From CADEFX01 sp050260355 (GTDB taxonomy: Bacteria; Pseudomonadota; Alphaproteobacteria; Rhizobiales; Hyphomicrobiaceae), in NCBI GenBank assembly GCA_050260355.1, contig JBLNBZ010000063.1:6461-70460 (forward strand): 64,000 bases of DNA. Direction: 5' to 3'. The position numbers and the translations under genes are program-made. Within the stretch, counting starts at the first letter, position 1. Each line of letters begins with the position of its first letter. Below, one piece after another: positions 48,112 to 56,583 of this stretch. The notes under the pieces were generated by a model, which was not told where the DNA came from, ran no database searches, and saw only the letters and a list, made by a program, of their open reading frames with translations.

Positions 48112-48564
48112 ATGACCGATCTGAGCGAGCTCTATAACGCGCGAATTCTCGAGCTGGCGGCCAGCATCGGCGCGGCCCGCCGCCTGCCGGACCCGGACGC
48201 TACGGCCTCCGCCCATTCCAAGCTGTGCGGCTCCACCATCGTGATCGACCTCAAGATGGACGGGGGCCGAGTCACCGATTTCGCCCAGTCCGTGAAGGCC
48301 TGCCTACTCGGGCAGACCTCGGCGGCGATCATGGGCCGCCAGATCGTGGGCTCGACGGCGGCCGAGCTGCGGGAGGTTGGGGCTCGCATGCGCCGCATGC
48401 TGAAGGAGGGCGGCGAGCCTCCGGATGGGCGCTGGAGCGACCTTGCCGTGCTCGAGCCCGTGCGGGAGATCCGTTCGCGGCATGCTTCGACGCTGCTCGT
48501 GTTCGACGCCGTCGAGAAGGCCCTCGACAGCATCGAGGCGAAGGCTGCGGCCGCGCAGGGTTGA
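48112..48564 (+). CDS. IscU/NifU N-terminal-like Fe-S scaffold family protein
   Basis: 150-aa protein of the IscU fold. Cys39 (SKLCGSTIVID) and Cys64 (VKACLLGQTSA) match the first two scaffold cysteines, but the third is replaced by His124 in RSRHASTLL, and the Asp after the first Cys is Ser. This degenerate subfamily occurs in alphaproteobacteria next to yidD; its role in Fe-S assembly is unproven. In-frame upstream starts exist (48064, 48040), but 48112 fits the family. Confidence 0.8.
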   Translation: MTDLSELYNARILELAASIGAARRLPDPDATASAHSKLCGSTIVIDLKMDGGRVTDFAQSVKACLLGQTSAAIMGRQIVGSTAAELREVGARMRRMLKEGGEPPDGRWSDLAVLEPVREIRSRHASTLLVFDAVEKALDSIEAKAAAAQG

Positions 48565-48716
48565 ACGGCGGGATCGGACGCACCGCGAGTCGTTCGCGGA
48601 TGCGAGATGGCCGCATGGCGGTCGTCCGCGAGCGGATCGTGACGGAGAGGCCGGGACAGAGCCGGCACAACTTCATGACCTCGGAGCCTGCAGGCTGTTC
48701 AAGGCAACCGGCGAAC

Positions 48717-49031
48717 ATGGCGAGACTGGCTGAGCGAGCCACAAAGAGCCTGGCGAAAGCGCCAGTCCACGCCTACCGGTGGACGCTGAAGCCGCTCATC
48801 GGACATGAGTGCCGTTATCTGCCGAGCTGCTCGGAGTATGCGCTGGAGGCGATCGAGATCAACGGCGCCTGGCGCGGCTTATGGCTGGCGCTGGGGCGCG
48901 TCTGCCGTTGCCATCCGTGGGGAAGCTCGGGGCTCGATCCGGCTCCCGACATTCGCGCCGAGGCTCATCCGTTGGCACCCTGGCGCTACGCGCGATGGCG
49001 CCACGCTGCGCGCAGCGGGCCTGGGCGATAG
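48717..49031 (+). CDS. yidD: membrane protein insertion efficiency factor YidD
   Basis: 104-aa amphipathic membrane-associated protein that aids YidC-dependent insertion. Family core is clear: CRYLPSCSEYALEAIEINGAWRGLWLALGRVCRCHPWG, with all conserved Cys. The tail is basic and Trp-rich. ATG 48717 is used; ATG 48675 is in frame but adds residues absent from relatives. It follows the IscU-like gene in the same direction. Confidence 0.88.
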   Translation: MARLAERATKSLAKAPVHAYRWTLKPLIGHECRYLPSCSEYALEAIEINGAWRGLWLALGRVCRCHPWGSSGLDPAPDIRAEAHPLAPWRYARWRHAARSGPGR

Positions 49032-49147
49032 GCGCGCCTCGATCGCGGGGCGGTGGCGCGCTCTCCCCGCACAGAGGAGGGAGCTGTCACCGGTCTGCCC
49101 GATCGAGCAACCGCGTACGATTGCGGGATGCGCGGGCGCGGGATGGA

Positions 49148-50083
49148 TCAGCGGGTGCTGAGCCGCTTCAGGCGCTCCTCGGCCTCGGGCGCGCCCAGCT
49201 CCTTGGCGCGCTCGTACCACTTGCGCGCCAGGTTGGCGTCCGGCTGCAGGCCCTTCACGCCGAGGCGGCCGAGCTCGATCGGGTCGTAGGAGGCCGCCAG
49301 CGCCAACGCACCCTCGTGCAGGCCGGCATCCACCGCACGCTGATAATAGAGCCTGGCAGCGGCAACATCGCCATCGCTCAGAAGCTCGTTACCCCTGGCG
49401 ACAAAGCGCAGCGCGCGCTGCTGCTCCTCGGTACGGGCCGGCGCGGCCGGAGCGGTCTGCCTCGGCGTCGCGTTTTGCTGGCCGCCTCCCGGCAGGGCCG
49501 GCACGGACGGACCGATCGAGGCGACGCTCTTGCGCTCCTGAGCGGGCTGGCCGGGGGCGATTGTGGACGCGGACGCAATGACCAGCGTGGTCTTGGCTTC
49601 GGCCAGCACCGCGCCGTCGACCGTCACCAGGGCGATGACGATCTCGCTCTTGCCGGACAAGCCGACAGGCACGCTCAGGCGCAGCGTCGGCAGCCCGACG
49701 AACGGGACCGCCCAGGCGCCCGGGGCGATCGAATGCCCCTCCGACAACGCGGTGGAGGGCGGCAGTCCGCGGATGCGGATGAAGCTGTTCTTGGGGACGC
49801 CGTCGCTCAGCGCCACCTGGATGGGGAAGGGGGTCTCGCTCGCCGGCTCGGCCAGGATCACCGTGCCGATGTTGATGGCCGTCGCCGTCTGAGTGCGCGA
49901 CTGGATGTATTGCAGGATCCCCGAGCCGGGGGGGCGCGCGAGCAGGGAAGCGCCCATGGCGGGGCTCAGCAGCGAGCCGGCGCCGGCCCCGACCAGCGAG
50001 ATCAATCCGACGCAAACGCCCCCGTGAGTGAAAAGCCTGATCCGGTACCTTATTCGCGTGCGACTTAATCGAAGCTTTCGCAT
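49148..50083 (-). CDS. exported Sel1/TPR repeat protein (copy A)
   Basis: 311 aa. An N-terminal hydrophobic signal ends near PAMGASLL. Residues about 70-180 form a domain beginning VILAEPASETPFPIQV, with FIRIRGLP, EGHSIAPGAWA and VTVDGAVLAEAKT, shared with the paralogue at 51322-52245. After a Pro/Gln-rich linker, the C-terminus has Sel1/TPR-type helices: RGNELLSDGDVAAARLYYQRAVDAG, ALALAASYDP and ARKWYERAKELGAPEAEERL. Function unknown. Paired with the TAXI protein just upstream (54-base gap), so probably part of the same periplasmic system. Confidence 0.7.
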   Translation of the reverse strand: MRKLRLSRTRIRYRIRLFTHGGVCVGLISLVGAGAGSLLSPAMGASLLARPPGSGILQYIQSRTQTATAINIGTVILAEPASETPFPIQVALSDGVPKNSFIRIRGLPPSTALSEGHSIAPGAWAVPFVGLPTLRLSVPVGLSGKSEIVIALVTVDGAVLAEAKTTLVIASASTIAPGQPAQERKSVASIGPSVPALPGGGQQNATPRQTAPAAPARTEEQQRALRFVARGNELLSDGDVAAARLYYQRAVDAGLHEGALALAASYDPIELGRLGVKGLQPDANLARKWYERAKELGAPEAEERLKRLSTR

Positions 50084-50137
50084 GGGCTTCCCCCCCAGGA
50101 GATGTTGCGCCCGATTGCAATCCGCCCTTGATCGAAC

Positions 50138-51295
50138 TCACTGCCTCGGCTGTTGCTTGGTCCACTCCAGGAACCTGCGGAACAGACGCTCCTGCTCGTC
50201 CACGTCGCCCGGCGCGGCACGCGCCGCCTGCGCGCGAGCAAGGTCGGGATCGATGCGCAGCGCCGACGTCGGTCCGGGTCGCGACGGATTGCGGTCGAGC
50301 CACTCCTGCGCGGCGGCGAACCGCTTCCAGCCCTTCACGGGTTGGGCCAGATTGGTCTCACGCCACTTGGCGTGGCGCGGCGGCTTGCGGAACTCCTCGA
50401 AGCGGTCGAAGAACGCCTCGGTCAGCTTGGCGACGCGGCGATAACGATCGGTGTTGGCGGGCCAAGCGTAGCAGGCAAGGATGGCACCCACGGCGATGGT
50501 GTCGACGGTCTTTCCCGGCGGAATGAGGTTGGGATAGTCCTCGCTGGTGAGCTTGGCCGGGAAGTAGCCTGTCTCGAGCGCCTCGGTGTAGGGAACCGTA
50601 AGCAGCTTCAAATTCGGATCGGCGGGGAACTTGGCGAACGCCGCGGTGGGCTTGCCGCCAATGAGGATGGTGGCCGCGATCTCGCCGCTCTTCACCTTCA
50701 GGTAGCCGTCGGCCTGGCCCATGTTGACCTCCTCGGGCTTGATGCCCAAGGTCTCGAAGATCAGGCGGACGGAGAACTGCGTGCCGCTTCCGGCATCGCT
50801 GTAGTTGACCTTCTTGCCCTCCAGATCCTTGATGCTCTCGATGCCGGGCCCGGCGAGGATGTGCAGCTCCTCGTTGTAGAGCTTGGCGATGTAATGCATC
50901 CGGTCATCGATGTTGCTGCCGAACTCGGGCGTCTTCTTGAGGTAGTTCATGATATCGGACTGGGTGATGCCGAGATCGACGCCGCGCAGGTGCAGAATGT
51001 CCTTCACATTCTGAAAGGCGCCCTTGCCGACGACGGGCAGCACGCGCAGCTCATCGCCATTGTCGAGCACCGCCGACATGTCATAGGCGAAGTAGAGGTA
51101 GGTGCCGTTCGGGTTGCCGGTGATAATCGTCACCGTGTTCTGGTTCAGCCGCTCGGTCAGCGACTGCTGCGGGGCCGATTTGGCCGCGGCCGGCCGGACC
51201 GGCTGCCCGCGCTTGGCCTCCTGTGCCAGCGCCGAGATCGGCGCCAGGCCGATCGCCAGTGCTATGAGGCACGCAGTACCGAAACCAGAACGCAT
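50138..51295 (-). CDS. TAXI-family TRAP solute-binding protein (copy A)
   Basis: Periplasmic binding protein of the TAXI class, 385 aa, with signal peptide cleaved near SALAQEA. Core motifs: TIITGNPNGTYLYFAYDMS, VGKGAFQNVKDILHLRGVDLGITQSD, LEGKKVNYSDAGSGTQFS and an ACYAWPANTDRYRRVAKL segment. After the binding domain comes a tail, RIDPDLARAQAARAAP then EQERLFRRF, shared with copy B and not part of the usual TAXI domain. AAGGAGG precedes ATG 51295. No TRAP permease is encoded nearby. Confidence 0.85.
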   Translation of the reverse strand: MRSGFGTACLIALAIGLAPISALAQEAKRGQPVRPAAAKSAPQQSLTERLNQNTVTIITGNPNGTYLYFAYDMSAVLDNGDELRVLPVVGKGAFQNVKDILHLRGVDLGITQSDIMNYLKKTPEFGSNIDDRMHYIAKLYNEELHILAGPGIESIKDLEGKKVNYSDAGSGTQFSVRLIFETLGIKPEEVNMGQADGYLKVKSGEIAATILIGGKPTAAFAKFPADPNLKLLTVPYTEALETGYFPAKLTSEDYPNLIPPGKTVDTIAVGAILACYAWPANTDRYRRVAKLTEAFFDRFEEFRKPPRHAKWRETNLAQPVKGWKRFAAAQEWLDRNPSRPGPTSALRIDPDLARAQAARAAPGDVDEQERLFRRFLEWTKQQPRQ

Positions 51296-51321
51296 TGAAT
51301 TGCCTCCTTCATCGATCGCAA

Positions 51322-52245
51322 CTAGCGCGCACCCAGTCGCTTCAACTTCTCCTCGGCCTCGGCGGCGCCGAGCTGACGGGCTCGTTCGTACCATCGGCGG
51401 GCCAGCGCCGGGTCGGGCTGCACGCTCCTCGCGCCGAGGCGGTCGAGCTCCTCGGGGTCGTAGGTGGCTGCCAGAGCAAGCGCGGCGGGCGCGTCTCCGG
51501 CCTCCGCCGCCCGCTCGTAGAACAGCCTGGCGGAGGCGATATTGCCTTGACCGAGCTGGTCGTCGCCCTTGGACCTCAAGGCCGCAGCGCGCTTCTGCTC
51601 CTCGGTCTGCTGCGGCGGTGGTGTGGGAATGGTGTTGGAAAGCGGGTCGCGGGAGCGCTCAGTCGGCGGCGGCGAGGACGTCGGCCCCAGCGAGGCGACA
51701 TTCTTTGACTCCGGCTCGTTCTCGGTGGGAGCGATCAGCGCTGCGGCCGCCACCACCAGCGCCGTCTTGGCCTCGGCGACGACGTTGCCGTCGACCGTGA
51801 CGAGGGCGATCGTGACATCGGACTTGCCGGATTGTCCGACCGGGACGGTGATCTTCAGATTGGGCAGCGAGATGATGGGGATGGCCCAGGCGCCCGGGGC
51901 AATCGAATGACCTTCCGTCAGGGCAGCAGCCGGCGGCAGCCCGCGGATGCGAATGAAGCTGTTGCGCGCAATCGCGTCGGGCGGCCCCACCTGGATCGGC
52001 AGTGGCGTCTCGGATGCAGGCTCGGCAAGGATGATCTTGCTGACGTTGAGAACGGGCCGGCTCTGCCCCTGCGCGAGAATGAAGGACGGCGGCCGCTCGA
52101 AGGTGCTTTCCAGCACCGACGGCAGGGGCGCGGCGGCGGCCATCTCCGCGAGAGATCCGGCGGCGGCGCAAGCTCCCGCGAGGGCGAGAACGGCACTAGC
52201 CGCCCTAAACCCAGCGCGTCGTGACCGGCAATGCCGGACGTGCAT
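51322..52245 (-). CDS. exported Sel1/TPR repeat protein (copy B)
   Basis: 307-aa paralogue of the protein at 49148-50083. Signal sequence ends near AAAAPLPS. Same first domain: IILAEPASETPLPIQV, FIRIRGLP, EGHSIAPGAWA, VTVDGNVVAEAKT, then a Pro/Thr-rich linker and Sel1/TPR helices RLFYERAAEAGDAPAALALAATYDP and RRWYERARQLGAAEAEEKL. ATG 52245 chosen. Gaps are 35 bases after TAXI copy B and 26 before TAXI copy A, so all four genes can be one transcript. Function unknown. Confidence 0.7.
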   Translation of the reverse strand: MHVRHCRSRRAGFRAASAVLALAGACAAAGSLAEMAAAAPLPSVLESTFERPPSFILAQGQSRPVLNVSKIILAEPASETPLPIQVGPPDAIARNSFIRIRGLPPAAALTEGHSIAPGAWAIPIISLPNLKITVPVGQSGKSDVTIALVTVDGNVVAEAKTALVVAAAALIAPTENEPESKNVASLGPTSSPPPTERSRDPLSNTIPTPPPQQTEEQKRAAALRSKGDDQLGQGNIASARLFYERAAEAGDAPAALALAATYDPEELDRLGARSVQPDPALARRWYERARQLGAAEAEEKLKRLGAR

Positions 52246-52280
52246 CGTAGCCCCCAATTTCGTAGGCCGGTCCGCCCCGG

Positions 52281-53510
52281 CTACTGCTTCCCTTGCTGCC
52301 TGGTCCATTCCATGAACTGCTTGAACAGCCGCTCCTGCTCAGCAGCGTCGCTCGGCGCCTCCCTCGCCGCCTGGCTCCGAGCCAGTGCCGGATCGATGCG
52401 CAGGGCCCGTCCCGCGGCGGGCCGCTGGCTGCTCGAGGCCGTCACCTGATTGAGCTTGTCCTGCAGCGGCTGGAAACGCTTCCAGCCAGGCACGGTGGCT
52501 GCCAGGTTCACGTCCTTCCATTTCGGGTGGTAGCCGGGCTCGGTCTGCAGCTTCGGAAAGCGATCGTACAGATAGTCCACGAAGCGCTGCATGCGCCGGT
52601 AGCGATCGGTCTCGGCCGGCCAGTCGTAGACGGCGAGCAGCGCTGGCACCGCCACCGTCTCGATGCGCTGCCCTTCGGGAATGAGGGCCGGATAGTCCGC
52701 GTGCTCAAGATAGGCCGGCATGTAGTACTCGAGCTTGTCGGAGTACTCGATCGGCAGGAATTTGAAGCCCTCCGGGAACTTCCCCTTGAGGAAGGGAGCC
52801 AGCGGCTTCGACGAGATCCAGAAGGTGGCGGCGAACTTGTCGCCCTTCTTCATCTCCTCCATGGCGATGTTGTGCGGAATGAACTTGGCGTCGACCTTGA
52901 TGCCGAGCCGCTCGAAGATGATCGGGCCGCTGTAGGCGGCGGCCGTCCCCTCCGTGTTGAAGTTGACCGGCTTGCCGGCCAGATCCTTCAGCGATTTGAT
53001 CTCGGGACGCACGAAGACGTGCGCCTCCGATGGAAACAGGCTCAGAAGATAGTTGATCCGCTTGGAGATGCCGGCGATCTCCGGGTTCTTCTTGAAGTGC
53101 TCGAGCACGTCGCCATAGACGATGGCCGCGTCTACGCCGCGCAGGTAGAGCAGATCGAAGATGTTGTCGAAGGGCCCGCGCGTGACGATCGGCAGGACGC
53201 GCATGTTGTTGCCGTCGTCGAGAACGCGCGCAAGCTCGGCGGCAAACTGCAATGGCGCGCCCTCGGTGCGCCCGGCAGCAAGCCCCACGGTCCAGGAGTT
53301 GATGGCTTCCTTGCGCTGCTGCTCGGTGGGAGAGCGCTGAATGGGCGGGCGCGGCGCGACCTTGGTCTTCTGCGCGATTTGAAACTCGCCGGGCCGCGGT
53401 GCGGGCTTGGGTTGCGCCACCTCGAGGAGCTGAGCGGATGCGCGCTGGGACGCGGCAACCGCAATCAGTGCTGCGAAAGCAATGAGCAAACGGCCGAAGC
53501 TCAAACGCAT
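52281..53510 (-). CDS. TAXI-family TRAP solute-binding protein (copy B)
   Basis: 409 aa, paralogue of copy A but more divergent. Signal peptide ends near ASAQLLE, followed by a 40-residue Pro/Arg/Lys-rich segment before the TAXI domain: SWTVGLAAGRTEGAPLQFAAELA, RGPFDNIFDLLYLRGVDAAIVYGD, LAGKPVNFNTEGTAAAYSG, and LAVYDWPAETDRYRRMQRF. Same C-terminal tail as copy A (RIDPALARSQAAREAP, EQERLFKQF). ATG 53510 used; the TTG at 53516 is in frame. First of the four duplicated genes, 134 bases after the DsrE-like gene. Confidence 0.82.
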   Translation of the reverse strand: MRLSFGRLLIAFAALIAVAASQRASAQLLEVAQPKPAPRPGEFQIAQKTKVAPRPPIQRSPTEQQRKEAINSWTVGLAAGRTEGAPLQFAAELARVLDDGNNMRVLPIVTRGPFDNIFDLLYLRGVDAAIVYGDVLEHFKKNPEIAGISKRINYLLSLFPSEAHVFVRPEIKSLKDLAGKPVNFNTEGTAAAYSGPIIFERLGIKVDAKFIPHNIAMEEMKKGDKFAATFWISSKPLAPFLKGKFPEGFKFLPIEYSDKLEYYMPAYLEHADYPALIPEGQRIETVAVPALLAVYDWPAETDRYRRMQRFVDYLYDRFPKLQTEPGYHPKWKDVNLAATVPGWKRFQPLQDKLNQVTASSSQRPAAGRALRIDPALARSQAAREAPSDAAEQERLFKQFMEWTRQQGKQ

Positions 53511-53643
53511 AATCAACCTACTCCCGGCTCAACTGAGCGACCTTCGCATGTCGGGCGCACGCTCTTGCTTGCACTCTTATGCCAGATGCGCGGACTCTCA
53601 CCTTGCTCGCACAACATGAGATGTCCGCGCGCAACGCCGAACC

Positions 53644-54183
53644 TCACGGACGGATGTAAGCGTAGCCTTTGCCCTGCAGCTCCATGAGGCGCACCACGCC
53701 CGACGGCATGAGCTTGGCCTCGCTGATCAACGTGATCGGCTTGTTCTCCTGCTTGCTCATATTCGCCTGCGTGTTGGCGCAGGCGATGAACGTGATGGCG
53801 GGCGTCTCGAGCGCCATCGCCGCGATGCGCTGCTTCACCGGGCTCGTGTCGTCGCGCAGCATGTGCAGGCCGGGACCGAACGTGACGATCTCGATGGCGA
53901 CGTTCTCGCCCTTCTCGCGATAGTAATCGACCACGTTGCGCGCGTTGTTGAGCGCGAGGTTCATGGTCTGCGGGTTGTTCTCGTCGACCTGGATCGCCAG
54001 CTTATGGGTGGCCTTGGAGGATGCATTCCTGGCCGCATTGCTCTGCGCGGAAGCCTTTTGCGCAGCGGTCGCCTTGGATTTGGACGACGGGCTGTCCTGA
54101 GCCAGGGCTGCCGGGCTCAATGCTGCGAACGCCAGTACGGCCGCGGCCAGTCCGGTGGCGCTGATGGTGGCAAATGCTTTCAT
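53644..54183 (-). CDS. exported DsrE/DsrF-like protein
   Basis: 179 aa with signal peptide (cleavage near PAALAQDS), a Lys/Ser/Ala-rich linker, then a DsrE-like fold starting THKLAIQVDENNPQTMNLALNNARNVVDYY, with NVAIEIVTFGPGLHMLR and a single Cys in ITFIACANTQANM at the position of the family's reactive Cys. Periplasmic DsrE homologues are of unclear function, possibly in sulfur handling. It heads the TAXI/Sel1 gene row in the same direction. Confidence 0.75.
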   Translation of the reverse strand: MKAFATISATGLAAAVLAFAALSPAALAQDSPSSKSKATAAQKASAQSNAARNASSKATHKLAIQVDENNPQTMNLALNNARNVVDYYREKGENVAIEIVTFGPGLHMLRDDTSPVKQRIAAMALETPAITFIACANTQANMSKQENKPITLISEAKLMPSGVVRLMELQGKGYAYIRP

Positions 54184-54602
54184 GATGCTTCAATGCTGCT
54201 CCAGTTGGCCGGCCCGCGAGAGCTGCCGGTCGTTGAAGACGTCAACACACGAGCGCATAGCGCGGAACCCACACCCCCGAAACCACCCCTGCCGGGGTCG
54301 CCGACCGCGAGCGTCCCGTCCAGCGCATGACCGCCTTACCCCTCCGCGATGATTGCGATCGAGCGCTCTCCCCACGCGGCAACGCAACTGCCTCCTGCCG
54401 CTTTCATACATTCGGCCCGCATTGGAGACGGTTTTGTGGCTCGATCGCGGAAAGATCATGGCAATTTGCCTCGCAAGATCGCGTGGCGCCGGCCAGGGCC
54501 GGCATACGCGATAAGCTTGACATCCGGAAAGCGGGGCGGCACAAGGCCTCGCCCCCAACATCCATCTTACCTGCGTGGTTTGCAGAGAGTGAGAGGAGCC
54601 AA
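54184..54602. other. intergenic region between the DsrE-like gene and thrS
   Basis: 419 bases without a recognised gene, serving divergent promoters. The open frame leading into thrS from 54327 has no family similarity before 54603. The only clear signal is the TTGACA hexamer at 54517, listed separately. Confidence 0.5.
54517..54545 (+). promoter_or_regulatory. candidate promoter for thrS
   Basis: A consensus TTGACA at 54517-54522, 17-base spacer, then cacaag at 54540-54545 as a weak -10 (three of six). It lies about 58 bases before the thrS start. Confidence 0.3.
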
Positions 54603-56573
54603 ATGTCTGAAATCACCCTGACATTTCCCGACGGCGCGCGCAAATCCTACCCTGAGGGCACAACCGGCCTGCAGGTCGCCGAGGGCATCTCGAAATCGCT
54701 GGCAAAGCGTGCGGTGGCAATGACGCTCAACGGCGTGCTTGCCGATCTCGCGGACCCCATCAAGGCCGATGCCAGCATCAAGTTCGTCTCCCGCACCGAT
54801 CCCGAGGCGCTCGAGCTGATCCGCCACGACGCGGCCCACGTGCTGGCCGAGGCCGTGCAGGCCCTTTGGCCCGGCACACAGGTGACGATCGGCCCGGTGA
54901 TCGAGAACGGCTTCTTTTACGACTTCGCCAAGGACGAGCCGTTCCATCCCGACGATCTGCCGAAGATCGAGAAGAAGATGCGCGAGATCATCGCGGCGAA
55001 TGCGCCTTTCACGAAGGAGTATTGGAGCCGCGATCAGGCCAAGGCCTTCTTCAAGGAGAAGGGTGAGCTGTTCAAGGTGGAGCTGGTCGACGCCATCCCC
55101 GAGGGCGAGGATCTCAAGATCTATCGCCAGGGGAAATGGCTCGATCTCTGCCGCGGCCCGCACATGACCTCGACGGGCCAAGTCGGCAACGCCTTCAAGC
55201 TGACCAAGATCGCCGGCTCCTACTGGCGCGGAGACTCCAATAACCCGCAGCTGCAGCGCATCTACGGCACGGCCTGGGCCAGCGACGCCGACTTGGCCGC
55301 CTACCTCAAGCAGATCGAGGAGGCCGAGAAGCGCGACCATCGCAAGCTCGGCCGCGAGATGGACCTGTTTCACTTCCAGGAGGAGGGTCCGGGTGTCGTC
55401 TTCTGGCATCCGAAAGGATGGGAGCTGTTCCAGAACCTCGTCGCATATATGCGCCGGCGGCAGAACGCGGCCGGCTACCGCGAGGTGAACGCGCCGCAGA
55501 TCCTCGACAAGTCGCTGTGGGAGACATCCGGCCATTGGGACTGGTATCGCGAGAACATGTTCACGACCGTCACCGAGGACGAGCGTGAGTTCGCGATCAA
55601 GCCGATGAACTGCCCCGGCCACGTGCAGATCTACAAGCACGGGCTCAGGTCCTACCGCGAGCTGCCTTACCGCATCAGCGAGTTCGGCTGCGTGCATCGC
55701 TACGAGCCGTCGGGCGCGCTGCACGGACTGATGCGCGTGCGCGGCTTCACGCAGGACGATGCGCACGTGTTCTGCACCGAGGCGCAGCTTGCCGACGAGT
55801 GCCTGAAGATCAACGACCTGATCCTGTCGATCTACCGCGACTTCGGCTTCGACGAGGTGATCGTGAAGCTATCGACCAGACCGGAGAAGCGCGTCGGCTC
55901 GGATGCCGCGTGGGATCAGGCCGAAGCCGCCATGTCGGACGTGTTGAAGCAGATCGCGCGCCAGTCGGGCAACAGGATCAAGACCTCGGTCAATCCCGGC
56001 GAGGGCGCATTCTACGGGCCGAAGTTCGAGTACGTCCTGCGGGACGCGATCGGCCGCGACTGGCAGTGCGGGACGACGCAGGTCGACTTCAATCTGCCGG
56101 AGCGGTTCGGCGCGTTCTACATCGATGCGGACGGCGAGAAGAAGATGCCGGTCATGATCCACCGCGCCATCCTCGGCTCGATGGAGCGGTTCATCGGCAT
56201 CCTGATCGAGAGCACGGCGGGCCATCTGCCGCTGTGGCTGGCGCCGGTGCAGGCGCTCGTGGCGACGATCGTGTCGGATGCCGACGAGTATGCCGGCAAG
56301 GTGGCAGCCGAGCTGCAGGCCGCAGGGCTCAGGGTGGAAAGCGATCTCAGGAACGAGAAGATCAACTACAAGGTGCGCGAGCACTCGAACAAGAAGGTGC
56401 CGGTGATGCTCGTGGTCGGCAAGCGCGAGGCGGAGGAGCGCAAGGTCTCCGTGCGCCGGCTCGGCAGCCAGCAGAGCGAGGTCATGGGGCTCGACGACGC
56501 GGTGCGGATGCTGCGCGAGGAAGCGGTGCCGCCGGATCTGAAGCGGGCGACGCGGCCGGCCGCCGCGGCTTGA
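54603..56573 (+). CDS. thrS: threonyl-tRNA synthetase
   Basis: Charges tRNA-Thr. 656 aa: N-terminal TGS domain (1-60), editing domain with HDAAHVLAEAVQALWP and the C-G-P motif LDLCRGPHM, then the class II core with KPMNCPGHVQIY (zinc Cys), RISEFGCVHRYEPSGALHGLMRVRGFTQDDAHVFC (motif 2) and HRAILGSMERFIGILIE (motif 3), and the anticodon-binding domain. ATG 54603 follows GAGAGGAG. The next gene, an MFS transporter, starts 11 bases later and may be cotranscribed. Confidence 0.95.
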   Translation: MSEITLTFPDGARKSYPEGTTGLQVAEGISKSLAKRAVAMTLNGVLADLADPIKADASIKFVSRTDPEALELIRHDAAHVLAEAVQALWPGTQVTIGPVIENGFFYDFAKDEPFHPDDLPKIEKKMREIIAANAPFTKEYWSRDQAKAFFKEKGELFKVELVDAIPEGEDLKIYRQGKWLDLCRGPHMTSTGQVGNAFKLTKIAGSYWRGDSNNPQLQRIYGTAWASDADLAAYLKQIEEAEKRDHRKLGREMDLFHFQEEGPGVVFWHPKGWELFQNLVAYMRRRQNAAGYREVNAPQILDKSLWETSGHWDWYRENMFTTVTEDEREFAIKPMNCPGHVQIYKHGLRSYRELPYRISEFGCVHRYEPSGALHGLMRVRGFTQDDAHVFCTEAQLADECLKINDLILSIYRDFGFDEVIVKLSTRPEKRVGSDAAWDQAEAAMSDVLKQIARQSGNRIKTSVNPGEGAFYGPKFEYVLRDAIGRDWQCGTTQVDFNLPERFGAFYIDADGEKKMPVMIHRAILGSMERFIGILIESTAGHLPLWLAPVQALVATIVSDADEYAGKVAAELQAAGLRVESDLRNEKINYKVREHSNKKVPVMLVVGKREAEERKVSVRRLGSQQSEVMGLDDAVRMLREEAVPPDLKRATRPAAAA

Positions 56574-56583
56574 GGCGCAGGGC

